Shown in pieces: positions 25,590 through 33,974 of a stretch of DNA of 34,123 nucleotides. A program made the position numbers and the translations under genes. Within the stretch, counting starts at the first letter, position 1; each line of letters opens with the position of its first letter. Origin of the DNA: Promethearchaeota archaeon (GTDB taxonomy: Archaea > Asgardarchaeota > Lokiarchaeia > Sigyniarchaeales > SOKP01); NCBI GenBank assembly GCA_016839915.1, contig JAEOTH010000010.1:1-34123 (forward strand). The letters are read 5' to 3'. Below the pieces are notes generated by a model. It worked only from the letters and a program-made list of their open reading frames with translations. It had not been told where the DNA came from and searched no databases.

Positions 25590-27053
25590 TCAAATGTAGG
25601 TATGAATTAAATCAATAAGGTTTTTTGAGAATTCAGGTAAGTTTTTTTCAATTTTCTCTATTTCTAAAGATTTTTCTAAAAACAAGAGTAGATATAAATT
25701 ATATTTTTCAACTAAAATTTTTTTAAAGATGACTTTTTTAGACTCATCACCAATTCCGGAAGAAACTATGAAATCATGGTCAAGCAATTTAAACTCTTCA
25801 AATGTTTTATAAAGATTTTTGTAGTATGGAGCAATAATTTCAAACAATTTACCAGAAATGTCTGTTTTAGAAAAAGTTGATAAGATTATACCGTTTTCGT
25901 TAAGTAATAATATTGCATCTGAATTGGTTTTTTTAGCAAATTTCTTTAATTGATTCATAAATAATTCTCGATTAGGACTTAATTGAGATAAACCAAAAGA
26001 ATAAGCTGAAATGAGACTCCAGTGATCAAATATTGTTGTTTGAAAAAGTTTGATAAAGAATCTATCAGAATTTTTCTTAATTTCATCTGCGATTATTTCT
26101 AAATTCTTAAAAATCTCTTTAGATCCTTTGAGATCAGGATCAAATTTATTAAGACATACAACAATGGGAGGAAATTCATCTAATTCTATCAGTAATGATA
26201 AAATTTTTCTAAATAAACCAAGTGATTCATTAATCCTCTCTACATCTTGAATATCAATGAAAAAGAACATCAAATCAATATTATATAAATAAACTTCACT
26301 TTGTTCAAGGTATCTTTCTCGATATTGTTTTTGCCCCCCAAGGTCCCAGATGCTAATTTGAGAATTCTGTTCTTCAAACACATTTTCTTCTGTTCTTTCT
26401 ACGCCTTTCGTTGGTAAGGATTTTATAATTTCTGAATATTTTCTCCTAATTCCATATAGAAAACTTGTTTTACCCGCTTGGTCTAATCCAGTTAATAAAA
26501 TTTTTATTTGTCTCTTTGTTGAAAAAGGATCTTTCAATTCTTTTGTGAAGTCAATAAGTTCTTCTCTTAGCTCATCCATAATTATTTCTCGTTCATCTTG
26601 TTTCTTATTATTTTGAATTAGTGTAGCAGTCTTATCCATTATAATTCTTAAATACTTCATATTTTCATAGAAGAAGACTTTATTATTTTCGTCAATTAAG
26701 ACTGTTATTGTGGCAGCTAAAGCTTTTCCGCGAGCTTCAATATCTGGTATTAGGAAAAAATAAGTGAGTCCATTTAATTTTATATCAGGGAAGGGAAGTA
26801 TTCCAAAATAGTTGACACCATCGGTTCCTATTCCATTTTGATAAGTTGCATCTCCCATTAGCAGACTTATTGTTTTCATAGCAATTAAGAGTCCCGATTG
26901 TTCATCCAAATCATTGGGCCAAAATATTTTAGGTGTTGGTCCATTCTCATCAAATATACTAAGCACTACGGCTTCAATAATATTTGCCTTATCATCTGAA
27001 AGTGGCTTTTTAATTGGTTTTGGTTTCTTTTGATTATCCTTTGTTTTTGTCAA
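25590..27053 (-). CDS. Triple-domain longin - Arf-like GTPase - roadblock protein
   Basis: The chain joins three modules. Residues 24-150 have a longin-type sheet (IIEAVVLSIFDENGPTPKIF). Residues 182-355 are a small GTPase: P-loop GLDQAGKT (189-196), switch I threonine in PTKG (T215), WDLGGQ (236-241), NKFD (302-305) and SAYS (349-352). The WDLGGQ and GLD-AGKT forms are Arf-like rather than Ras-like. Residues about 364-487 look like a roadblock/LC7 domain (DAILLLNENGIILSTFSK). No lipid anchor is visible. The start is TTG with GGGGAT at 27057-27062, and no early ATG exists. Having GTPase and both candidate regulator folds in one chain suggests intramolecular control; this is inference. Confidence 0.85.
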   Translation of the reverse strand: MTKTKDNQKKPKPIKKPLSDDKANIIEAVVLSIFDENGPTPKIFWPNDLDEQSGLLIAMKTISLLMGDATYQNGIGTDGVNYFGILPFPDIKLNGLTYFFLIPDIEARGKALAATITVLIDENNKVFFYENMKYLRIIMDKTATLIQNNKKQDEREIIMDELREELIDFTKELKDPFSTKRQIKILLTGLDQAGKTSFLYGIRRKYSEIIKSLPTKGVERTEENVFEEQNSQISIWDLGGQKQYRERYLEQSEVYLYNIDLMFFFIDIQDVERINESLGLFRKILSLLIELDEFPPIVVCLNKFDPDLKGSKEIFKNLEIIADEIKKNSDRFFIKLFQTTIFDHWSLISAYSFGLSQLSPNRELFMNQLKKFAKKTNSDAILLLNENGIILSTFSKTDISGKLFEIIAPYYKNLYKTFEEFKLLDHDFIVSSGIGDESKKVIFKKILVEKYNLYLLLFLEKSLEIEKIEKNLPEFSKNLIDLIHTYI

Positions 27054-27192
27054 ACAATCCCCATTTATTATTTACATATTAAATTTCAATACGTCTTTAG
27101 TTTTAAAATATTATAAAATCCTAATATTACTTTACTATAATCAAAGAAGTTATTCTTATTAAATACTCTTTTTACTAAAGTATTAAACTTAT

Positions 27193-28995
27193 TTAAGAAT
27201 AAAATTTTAAACTTGATATCCTTAAATCTTTAGTGATCTTCCTGATAAAATCTTTAATATTTATCTCGTTTTTTTTTAAGTCATTTAAAGAGATATAAAC
27301 AATTGCCCCGTTTTGAATATATTTATGAAAATCTCCTTGAATCTTAATTCTTTCTAGTAAATCAATCTCGGCACTTTGACGGAAATGAACAGAATTAGTA
27401 TAATTTTGATTATTTGATGTTGTTTTTACTTGATTAGGAAACTGTTTTAAATCTAATTTAGTAAATCTGTTGATCGCTGTTTTTGAAAGGTTTTCACTCA
27501 ATAAAATTACTTTATTATATTTTTCAGACAATTCTGAACATAATCGATTTATTTCATCTAATACTCTATTGCTGAATTTAGCAGCTTCTGAATGCTCATG
27601 AATATGATAATTCGTTAAAAATTTAACTGCTTCATTTAAACCTATTATACTGACTGATAAGCCTTGATTTTCAAGTTTAAATAATTGAGTTCCGTCAATA
27701 ATATTGCTACAGAAAGGTAAATTATTTGAATCAATTCTTTCCTTTATTATATTATATTTTTTTATTAATATATTTGAGCATAAATTCAAATTTGAGTGTA
27801 ATAATTCTAAAAAAGTATCTTCATTTTTAGATATGAAAGCATATCTGGGCAAGTTTAAGCTAATATTTTGAAGTATGCCAAAATTATGAAATTTTTCTTT
27901 TATTATACCTTGCATATTTTTACATTTATATGAATCTCTATAGAAATTCATGAAATAGGATGAGCACAATAACCCAATTTCCTCCCAAAAATGAGGATAA
28001 ATTTCTTCAATTACATCCACAAATTTATTATCCATTAAGATGTAATGTTTTGGTAATGAATGAGGATGAAAGTGTTTGTATGCATCTTTAAAAGCAACGA
28101 TCAATGTTTTGAAAAGCAATTTTGATTCTTTTTGATAATTCTTATATGCATTTTTACTTTTTCCATTAGGTCCGATTGCGGGAATCTCAGAAATTTCTTT
28201 AAAAATAGAACTTGAAGAATAAATTGATATTGGTTGAATTTCTCGACCAACTGTTAAAGGTAATTGATTATTATCATAAAGAGTATTCTGAATCTTTCGA
28301 AATGTTATTTCTTCAGGCAGATCTTGTAAATAAGGTGCTAAAAAATTATTAAAAAAATAAAAACCTTGATTTCCATAGAATTCGTTTTGTATTATTCCCA
28401 TCCATTTATTTAACTGAATTAATGCAGATGTTAAATCTTTTGCAGGTTTATTCAGGTAGTATCCACTCAAATTTTTTAACGGAGGAAATCCGTAATTTAA
28501 AATAATTCGAGGATCCCATATTTGACTAAATGGTCTCAGTACAAAATAATTTAATTCATTGATATGAATATCACCAGCAAGATGAGCTTTCGATTCCCCA
28601 TTTTCGAGTATTCTTAAATGAGCATATTCTTCAGCGATTTGGTTTGCGGCCCAGTGATGTATTTTCTCTGGATTAATCTGTTTAATTGGTTTATCTTTTG
28701 GTCCTTTTTCAAGTATTGCTTCATAATCCATTAATGGCATTCCAATTCGGGTATATAATTTGCGTTCACTTTCAAAATGTTGTTCTGAAAGGATTGAACA
28801 GACTATTTCTCTTATATGTGGCCCAGAAAGAAATTTGATGCCTGAACTAATTATTCTTCTTACAACCAATTCAGTTATCTCTTTCGCATCCGTTTCTCTC
28901 ATCCTAGTTTCTTTTAAAATGCTTTCAAAAATCTTGGATGGGTCAAATTTAGCAATATTCCCTTCAGTTCTAAACACTTTCGGCAATAAATCCAT
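27193..28995 (-). CDS. Truncated, probably inactive NrdD (class III ribonucleotide reductase) paralogue with ATP-cone
   Basis: Residues 5-92 form an ATP-cone, the allosteric nucleotide-sensing domain of ribonucleotide reductases. Residues about 110-590 follow the NrdD barrel: GNQGFYFFNNFLAPYL, the IPAIGPNGK segment at 271-279, and NLPRYAF (381-387). Three things needed for catalysis are missing. The cysteine in the family's MGCRT-type loop is replaced (NMQGIIKEK, 360-368). The CXXC pairs of the zinc site are absent. The C-terminal glycyl-radical motif (RVxGY type) is absent, because the chain ends at about the strand preceding that domain. The downstream 139 bases hold no displaced C-terminus in any frame. 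The 600-codon frame is intact, so it is probably a maintained non-catalytic paralogue. The active NrdD and NrdG are not in the window. Confidence 0.8.
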   Translation of the reverse strand: MDLLPKVFRTEGNIAKFDPSKIFESILKETRMRETDAKEITELVVRRIISSGIKFLSGPHIREIVCSILSEQHFESERKLYTRIGMPLMDYEAILEKGPKDKPIKQINPEKIHHWAANQIAEEYAHLRILENGESKAHLAGDIHINELNYFVLRPFSQIWDPRIILNYGFPPLKNLSGYYLNKPAKDLTSALIQLNKWMGIIQNEFYGNQGFYFFNNFLAPYLQDLPEEITFRKIQNTLYDNNQLPLTVGREIQPISIYSSSSIFKEISEIPAIGPNGKSKNAYKNYQKESKLLFKTLIVAFKDAYKHFHPHSLPKHYILMDNKFVDVIEEIYPHFWEEIGLLCSSYFMNFYRDSYKCKNMQGIIKEKFHNFGILQNISLNLPRYAFISKNEDTFLELLHSNLNLCSNILIKKYNIIKERIDSNNLPFCSNIIDGTQLFKLENQGLSVSIIGLNEAVKFLTNYHIHEHSEAAKFSNRVLDEINRLCSELSEKYNKVILLSENLSKTAINRFTKLDLKQFPNQVKTTSNNQNYTNSVHFRQSAEIDLLERIKIQGDFHKYIQNGAIVYISLNDLKKNEINIKDFIRKITKDLRISSLKFYS

Positions 28996-29240
28996 ATTAT
29001 TATTAATATTTCTAAAACTTAAATAAAAAATTATTAACGGATTAAATTCACAAATCTAATAATAAACATTTAAGAACAAATGTAGGAATTATAATCAGAC
29101 ACTCTAATTTTAATAGCTTTTAATTAAACATCTAACTCAAATTAGACATTATAAAATGCACTCATTTCCTTGTTTTAAAGAATCTTCAGAATACTTGTAC
29201 TCTCACTTTGTTATTTTAATACTATAGTTTATTTATAACA

Positions 29241-30035
29241 ATGACTAGACTTTCTGAATCATCTTTGAAACAGTTTTACACTGAAATTTATTTCATTCTA
29301 AAAGAAACTGATATAAATATTATTGAAGTCTGGTCCGAGATTTCAAAAATATCTTCATTAAATCAATTTAGTAATTCTGAATTAAGAGATTTTTTAAATA
29401 AATTTAATTTTGTATCTTTAAAAAAAGGGAATTACCAACACTATATTGTTATAAATAAAATATTGTTTATCATAGATATAGGTAATACCTTAAAACTCGA
29501 CATTAGAAGTATTTCTGAAATTTTAAATTATGATGGATTTGAAGCCTTGGTACAGGAAATTCTTTCAAGAAATAATTATATTACCAGAAAAAATGTACGA
29601 TTTTCAGATAAATCAAATTTTAAATCTAAAACTTCCCAAAAAAGATATGAGATTGATATTGTTGGAATTTATTTAAATAATGTATTACTTATTGATGCAA
29701 AACAATGGAAACGTAAAGACTCTTTTAGTTCCATCAATAAAGCAGCAGATTTGCAGTACCAAAGAGCTATTGCTCTTAAAAAAAATCCAGAATTCTTTTC
29801 AGGATTTGTTCAGAAATTATTGGGAATTAATACAAAATTACAAAGGAGATTGCCGTTAATGTTGATACCCATGATGGTCACCTTAGAGGATAATAGTATT
29901 AAAATTAATAATAATCAAATTCCTTTAGTTTCAATTTATGAATTGAATTCATTTTTACAAGAATTACAAAATAACTTGATTTATTTCAGTATAATTAAAG
30001 TAGATAAAATAAATGTACAAAAGACTCTGTTTTAG
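29241..30035 (+). CDS. Mrr-like restriction endonuclease-fold nuclease
   Basis: Residues 95-160 fit the PD-(D/E)xK core: the helix GFEALVQEILSRNNY (with E101), then D139 in YEIDIVG, then DAK (152-154) in LLIDAKQWK. D139, D152 and K154 are the expected catalytic residues. The first 90 residues look like a small helical/winged-helix front part. The last 100 are helical. Mrr-like proteins cleave methylated foreign DNA or act in DNA repair; the substrate here cannot be told, and no methyltransferase or helicase partner is adjacent. Start ATG. It runs convergently into the zinc-ribbon/roadblock gene with a 7-base gap. Confidence 0.72.
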   Translation: MTRLSESSLKQFYTEIYFILKETDINIIEVWSEISKISSLNQFSNSELRDFLNKFNFVSLKKGNYQHYIVINKILFIIDIGNTLKLDIRSISEILNYDGFEALVQEILSRNNYITRKNVRFSDKSNFKSKTSQKRYEIDIVGIYLNNVLLIDAKQWKRKDSFSSINKAADLQYQRAIALKKNPEFFSGFVQKLLGINTKLQRRLPLMLIPMMVTLEDNSIKINNNQIPLVSIYELNSFLQELQNNLIYFSIIKVDKINVQKTLF

Positions 30036-30042
30036 AGATATT

Positions 30043-31110
30043 TTATTCTTTTAGACCTAGATATTCTTTTAACTGTTTTTTTACAATATTTGCTGCGAAT
30101 GAAATTATTCCACTTTTAACTTTAGGATGAGAAAAGATAATTAAAAACATGTCTTTAACATTTGGATCTTCTTTATCTATGGGTGCTAGGTCTAAAACTC
30201 CATCTGAACCTCGAACTGATATAGATTTTAATGCACCTGCATCTAATCCATCAATAATATCAGATCCTATCATAGAAAGATTCATACCTATAGTTGCAAA
30301 TAATGAATCAGAAATTCTACTTGAAATTGCTGAAGCTAATATTGTTCCATCTGTTTTAATTATAGCTGATGCTTCAATATTCAAATCTAGAGTAATTAAT
30401 CGTCTTAAAATTTCACTCATGCTCGAAGGTGGTATCTCTTCTCTTGGTTCTTCTTCTTCTTTCGGTTTAAGTTCAGGAATATCTAATTTTTTTACTGAGA
30501 TTTTCTTTGACAAAAAACCTAAAACTTCAGTCATATCTTTTTCTAACGCTAAGTGTTTCTGTTTTAAAATTGATTCTTTATTATCTGTAATTTCTGCTGG
30601 AATTGGAGATAAAGGAATCGTTTGTTTATTCTTTTGAGATTCTAAAACTGAGTTCTTCAGTTCCATGAAAGCATCTGAAATAACGTTACTGGAGCTAGGA
30701 GTAGGAGTTGGTAACGTAGGCGGTCGAAATTTTTTTTGTGAATCTAATATAGTTCCTCTATAAGGTTGAGCGGGAATCTCTTGTAAACCTTCTGATTTAC
30801 TATTTTCAGAATTTTTTGTTTCAACATTATTTTCATAACTAGAAGGTTCAGTGATCTCTTTTAGTTTAACTTCATCGTTTTCTATTGGAATTTCGTGTAG
30901 TTCAAGTTTTTCTTCTTTAACTTCCTTTGATTTTTCAGCTTGAAGTGGGGGTTGTTCCGGGGATTCCTTTTTTTCTTTCTTTTTTTTTTCTGATTTTAGC
31001 TTTCTTGATCTAGAAGTCTTAGAAGATACAGGTAATAGAGCTCCACATTTCCTACACGTATGGCTCATAAGTTCATTATTAGCGGTTCCGCAGTTGGGAC
31101 AAATTATCAC
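30043..31110 (-). CDS. Zinc-ribbon protein with C-terminal roadblock/LC7 domain
   Basis: The protein begins with a zinc ribbon: C4 and C7, then C19 and C22. A long linker rich in Lys, Glu, Pro and Ser (about 30-215) appears disordered. Residues about 230-355 look like a roadblock/LC7 domain, with the strand-helix pattern IEASAIIKTDGTILASAI and a closing SGIISFAANIVKKQL helix. In other prokaryotes roadblock (MglB-type) proteins act on small GTPases. A GTG start is required because the first cysteine of the ribbon follows at residue 4; GGAG lies eight bases upstream. It is on the same strand as the GTPase gene at 31295-32266, with 184 bases between them. Confidence 0.83.
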   Translation of the reverse strand: MIICPNCGTANNELMSHTCRKCGALLPVSSKTSRSRKLKSEKKKKEKKESPEQPPLQAEKSKEVKEEKLELHEIPIENDEVKLKEITEPSSYENNVETKNSENSKSEGLQEIPAQPYRGTILDSQKKFRPPTLPTPTPSSSNVISDAFMELKNSVLESQKNKQTIPLSPIPAEITDNKESILKQKHLALEKDMTEVLGFLSKKISVKKLDIPELKPKEEEEPREEIPPSSMSEILRRLITLDLNIEASAIIKTDGTILASAISSRISDSLFATIGMNLSMIGSDIIDGLDAGALKSISVRGSDGVLDLAPIDKEDPNVKDMFLIIFSHPKVKSGIISFAANIVKKQLKEYLGLKE

Positions 31111-31294
31111 TGAATAAACTCCACTCCCTTACTATTTTGTTAAATTTCTTTAGGGCTTTATATTTGATAATAAAAATATATTTTTTTTGTTTATATACTT
31201 CAAAATATTAGTAAAAACTTAATTTTATTAATGTTAGTAATAGGAAAATCATGATACATAGTATTCAGATAGAATCATATGAAAACTAATTCTC

Positions 31295-32266
31295 TTATTT
31301 ATAGAGAATTTCTTTTAATAGATTCGCGAAAGATTCAAGATCTTCTTTATGGAAAACTGGATCTTCTTTTAGAAGTAATAAATAATATGGTGCTGAATCC
31401 TTCTTTAATGTTATTTGTTTAAAGATAAAGTTTTTTCCAAATCTTTGCACAATCATTCGATTTTCATACCTTTCTTCAACACCAGTATATTGAAATGAAT
31501 CATTTAACGTGAGGAAATAAGGTGTGCTAGCAGTCAATAAATGCCTGGTTTCATCATCTCTATAGTAGGATCCTATTATAAGTGAATTATCGTCAATTAC
31601 TACAACCCCTTCCGACTCCACTTTTTTAGCAAATTCAACGATGGTCTTTTCTATCAATTCTGATTTAGGATATAAACTTAACAGAATTTCTGACATAGCT
31701 GTAATAATTGAGCCAAAATCATAGACAGATGTTTCATAATAATATAGTTCTTTATAATTAGTCGCTCTTAGCTTGTCTTTTAGTTCAATCACTAAACCTT
31801 CCATTTCATTTTGAGCACTCCTTCTCAAGGCAGGATCATACTTATGAAGAAATACATATATTGGCGGCTCTATTTCTAATTTCTTAAATTGCTCTATTAC
31901 ATCTTTAAAATAACTGATTGCTTCAGAGATTCTAGGTTTATTCTGTACATCAATAACATATATTGCTATTTCAGTTCCTTCAAAATATTTACCAGGGTTT
32001 TTTAAATAAGCTATTCGATATGCTAATTGTCCACCTAAATCCCATTCTGAGATTTCCTTACCTAAGAAATCGAACATCCTTCTCTGAGCCCCTCTTGTCG
32101 GAGATAAAATGGCAATCTTGGAAAATTCTCTCTGAAGTGATAAAATAATGCTTGTCTTGCCTGCGTCATCCAAGCCTGTGAACAAGATTTTAGAGGATAC
32201 CGGCTGTAAAGGTTCTTCTTTCTTTAAATACAGAATTGATTGTTTTAGATTCTTTTCCAAAGTCAA
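31295..32266 (-). CDS. Rag/Arf-like GTPase with C-terminal roadblock domain
   Basis: A small GTPase domain occupies about 25-195: P-loop GLDDAGKT (31-38), switch I threonine in PTRG (T57), WDLGGQ (75-80), and HKYD (141-144) in place of NKxD. Histidine in the first position of the guanine-specificity motif is typical of Rag/Gtr GTPases, and the C-terminal domain (about 204-323) looks like a roadblock, also the Rag layout. The P-loop and WDLGGQ are more Arf-like, so the protein mixes the two. No lipid-modification site is seen. TTG start, supported by TAGGTG at 32271-32276 and a TATA-like block at about 32300-32308. Together with the neighbouring roadblock protein this suggests a GTPase and partner pair. 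Confidence 0.87.
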   Translation of the reverse strand: MTLEKNLKQSILYLKKEEPLQPVSSKILFTGLDDAGKTSIILSLQREFSKIAILSPTRGAQRRMFDFLGKEISEWDLGGQLAYRIAYLKNPGKYFEGTEIAIYVIDVQNKPRISEAISYFKDVIEQFKKLEIEPPIYVFLHKYDPALRRSAQNEMEGLVIELKDKLRATNYKELYYYETSVYDFGSIITAMSEILLSLYPKSELIEKTIVEFAKKVESEGVVVIDDNSLIIGSYYRDDETRHLLTASTPYFLTLNDSFQYTGVEERYENRMIVQRFGKNFIFKQITLKKDSAPYYLLLLKEDPVFHKEDLESFANLLKEILYK

Positions 32267-32588
32267 ATTTCACCTACTTTAAAGTTATAAAAGTAATTTG
32301 TATATAAATATATTCTTTTTGTAAGATAAAAAATTATATCATCCTTTATTTAGATTTTGTATTATGTAATATCTTATATTAATAATAAAAATTCTTGTTA
32401 TTGGGTCATTTCCATTATTTTTTTACTCTTTTTTTAATTATGGTTGGTATTTAATGCAATAAGCGATTCAATTAAAAATTTAATTTAACGATTCATCTAT
32501 GGTCAATCATCTTAATTGAATGTAAAATATCGTTTTTCTTAAAAATATAAGAGATTTAAAGAAAATTAATTAGTTCTCCCTTATTCAA
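32267..32588. promoter_or_regulatory. 322-base divergent promoter region
   Basis: No gene is seen. The region separates the leftward GTPase gene and the rightward methyltransferase. A TATA-like sequence on the minus strand (about 32300-32308) and the Shine-Dalgarno TAGGTG (32271-32276) serve the GTPase gene. The remainder is AT-rich with several T runs and no clear repeats or RNA structure. Confidence 0.45.
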
Positions 32589-33353
32589 ATGTATATGAAA
32601 CAAATAGACAACATTACATATTATAATATTCTAGAGATAATAGAAATATTCCCTTCAAAAGGAGAAACTGAAGGCAGTATTAGAAAGCATTTTGAAAAGG
32701 GATTACTTAAAGGAAAGAAAATAAAAGAAGATTGGTATGCTACTAAGGAAGATCTTGCGGAATTTATTGGAAATAAAGAAGGAGTAAACATGTTTTTCAC
32801 TGATCCTCAAGAGATTGATCTAAATAATATTAATTTAAAAGGTAAAATCTTGGACATAGGTGGGGGCGGAGAAGGTATAATAGGTCAATTGAAGGGAAAT
32901 AGTGTTGTATCGATAGATTTAAGAAAGAGTGAGCTAGAGGAAGCTCTTGAATCAGGTGATAAAGAAAGCCTTAAGATCATAATGGATGCTAAAGATTTAA
33001 AATTCCTTGATAATACATTTGACACAATTACTGCATTCTTTTCTATTATGTATATGCCTAAAAACGATTATCAAAAGATATTTAAAGAGATTTATAGAGT
33101 GTTAAAGGAGGAAGGTGAATTGGTCATATGGGATCTAATTATTCCCCAAAAAAGAGATGCAAAGAAGGATCTATATATAATTTTGATGAAAGTTAATTTT
33201 AATAGGAAGAAAATAATCACAGGGTATGGAACTAGATGGGATAAAGAGCAGGATATTGATTACTTTATTGATATAGCAGATAATATTGGATTTAAAATTA
33301 TCGATCAAAATCTAAAAGAAGATTACTTTATTCTAAGATTGAGGAAAACTTAG
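32589..33353 (+). CDS. Methyltransferase with N-terminal MerR/excisionase-like helix-turn-helix
   Basis: Residues about 10-60 look like a MerR/excisionase-type DNA-binding helix-turn-helix, ending in the wing-like KGKKIKEDWYATKEDLAEFI. The class I SAM methyltransferase domain follows: motif I ILDIGGGGEG (87-96), IIMDAKDLKF and the post-motif DTITAFFSIMYM. The fold is that of Methyltransf_11-type enzymes; the substrate is not identifiable. Fusion of a DNA-recognition helix with a methyltransferase could mean a DNA-, regulator- or small-molecule-directed enzyme. The ATG at 32589 is followed by a second ATG at 32595; either could serve. The stop shares four bases with the convergent gene. Confidence 0.75.
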   Translation: MYMKQIDNITYYNILEIIEIFPSKGETEGSIRKHFEKGLLKGKKIKEDWYATKEDLAEFIGNKEGVNMFFTDPQEIDLNNINLKGKILDIGGGGEGIIGQLKGNSVVSIDLRKSELEEALESGDKESLKIIMDAKDLKFLDNTFDTITAFFSIMYMPKNDYQKIFKEIYRVLKEEGELVIWDLIIPQKRDAKKDLYIILMKVNFNRKKIITGYGTRWDKEQDIDYFIDIADNIGFKIIDQNLKEDYFILRLRKT

Positions 33354-33907
33354 AAATTATTAGGAAAACTTAAATTACTCTTCAATTCATGTTTTTCAAA
33401 TAATTGATTTATTTTTTCGATTGCTTCTTGAGGTGTTTTAACACCATAGATCATGTCTGTTCTTCTATCATCCAATTTTTGATTAGCTATTTTTGAAGAC
33501 CATCCCTCTACATCTGTTAATGCTACTATCGGTTTAAGGTAGATCCAAGCAAAAGAAATCTCAGATAATGTACCTGCTTTACCACCTATAGCTAAACATA
33601 CATCACCAGTTAAAACTACAACAATATTTCTCGCTTGTGAAAATGGGCAGGGAATAACTAAATCTACATATTTATTTGCCATGAATTTGTCTATAGATGG
33701 GACTATGCCTATAGTAAAACCCCCATTTTCTTTTGCTCCCTTACAAACGGCTTCCATTACTCCTGAAAGCCCTCCGCATGCTATAGCATAATTATTCTTA
33801 GCAATCAATCTACCAATTTCGATAGCTTTATCTCTAATATCTTTATTTACTTCACTTCCTCCGATTACAGATACAATGCCATTAAAATAAGAACTTATAT
33901 CATTCAT
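33350..33907 (-). CDS. LOG/TIGR00725-like Rossmann protein
   Basis: The nucleotide-binding pattern of the TIGR00725/LOG and molybdenum-cofactor carrier group is clear: a first strand VSVIGGS, then ACGGLSGVMEAVCKGAKENG, and later the IGGKAGTLSEI block in the place of the LOG motif PGGxGTxxE. The glutamate of that motif is retained. Members bind nucleotides or cofactors; cytokinin-type phosphoribohydrolase activity is documented only for true LOG proteins and cannot be claimed here. I chose ATG at 33907; a TTG two codons upstream at 33913 is also open. Length 185 residues is normal. The stop overlaps the upstream methyltransferase stop by four bases. Confidence 0.85.
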   Translation of the reverse strand: MNDISSYFNGIVSVIGGSEVNKDIRDKAIEIGRLIAKNNYAIACGGLSGVMEAVCKGAKENGGFTIGIVPSIDKFMANKYVDLVIPCPFSQARNIVVVLTGDVCLAIGGKAGTLSEISFAWIYLKPIVALTDVEGWSSKIANQKLDDRRTDMIYGVKTPQEAIEKINQLFEKHELKSNLSFPNNF

Positions 33908-33974
33908 ACTCAATTACTTCTTTTTTTTTTCTATTTTAAAGAATTAGGGTATATAGTTTCTATACAAAAAAGAT

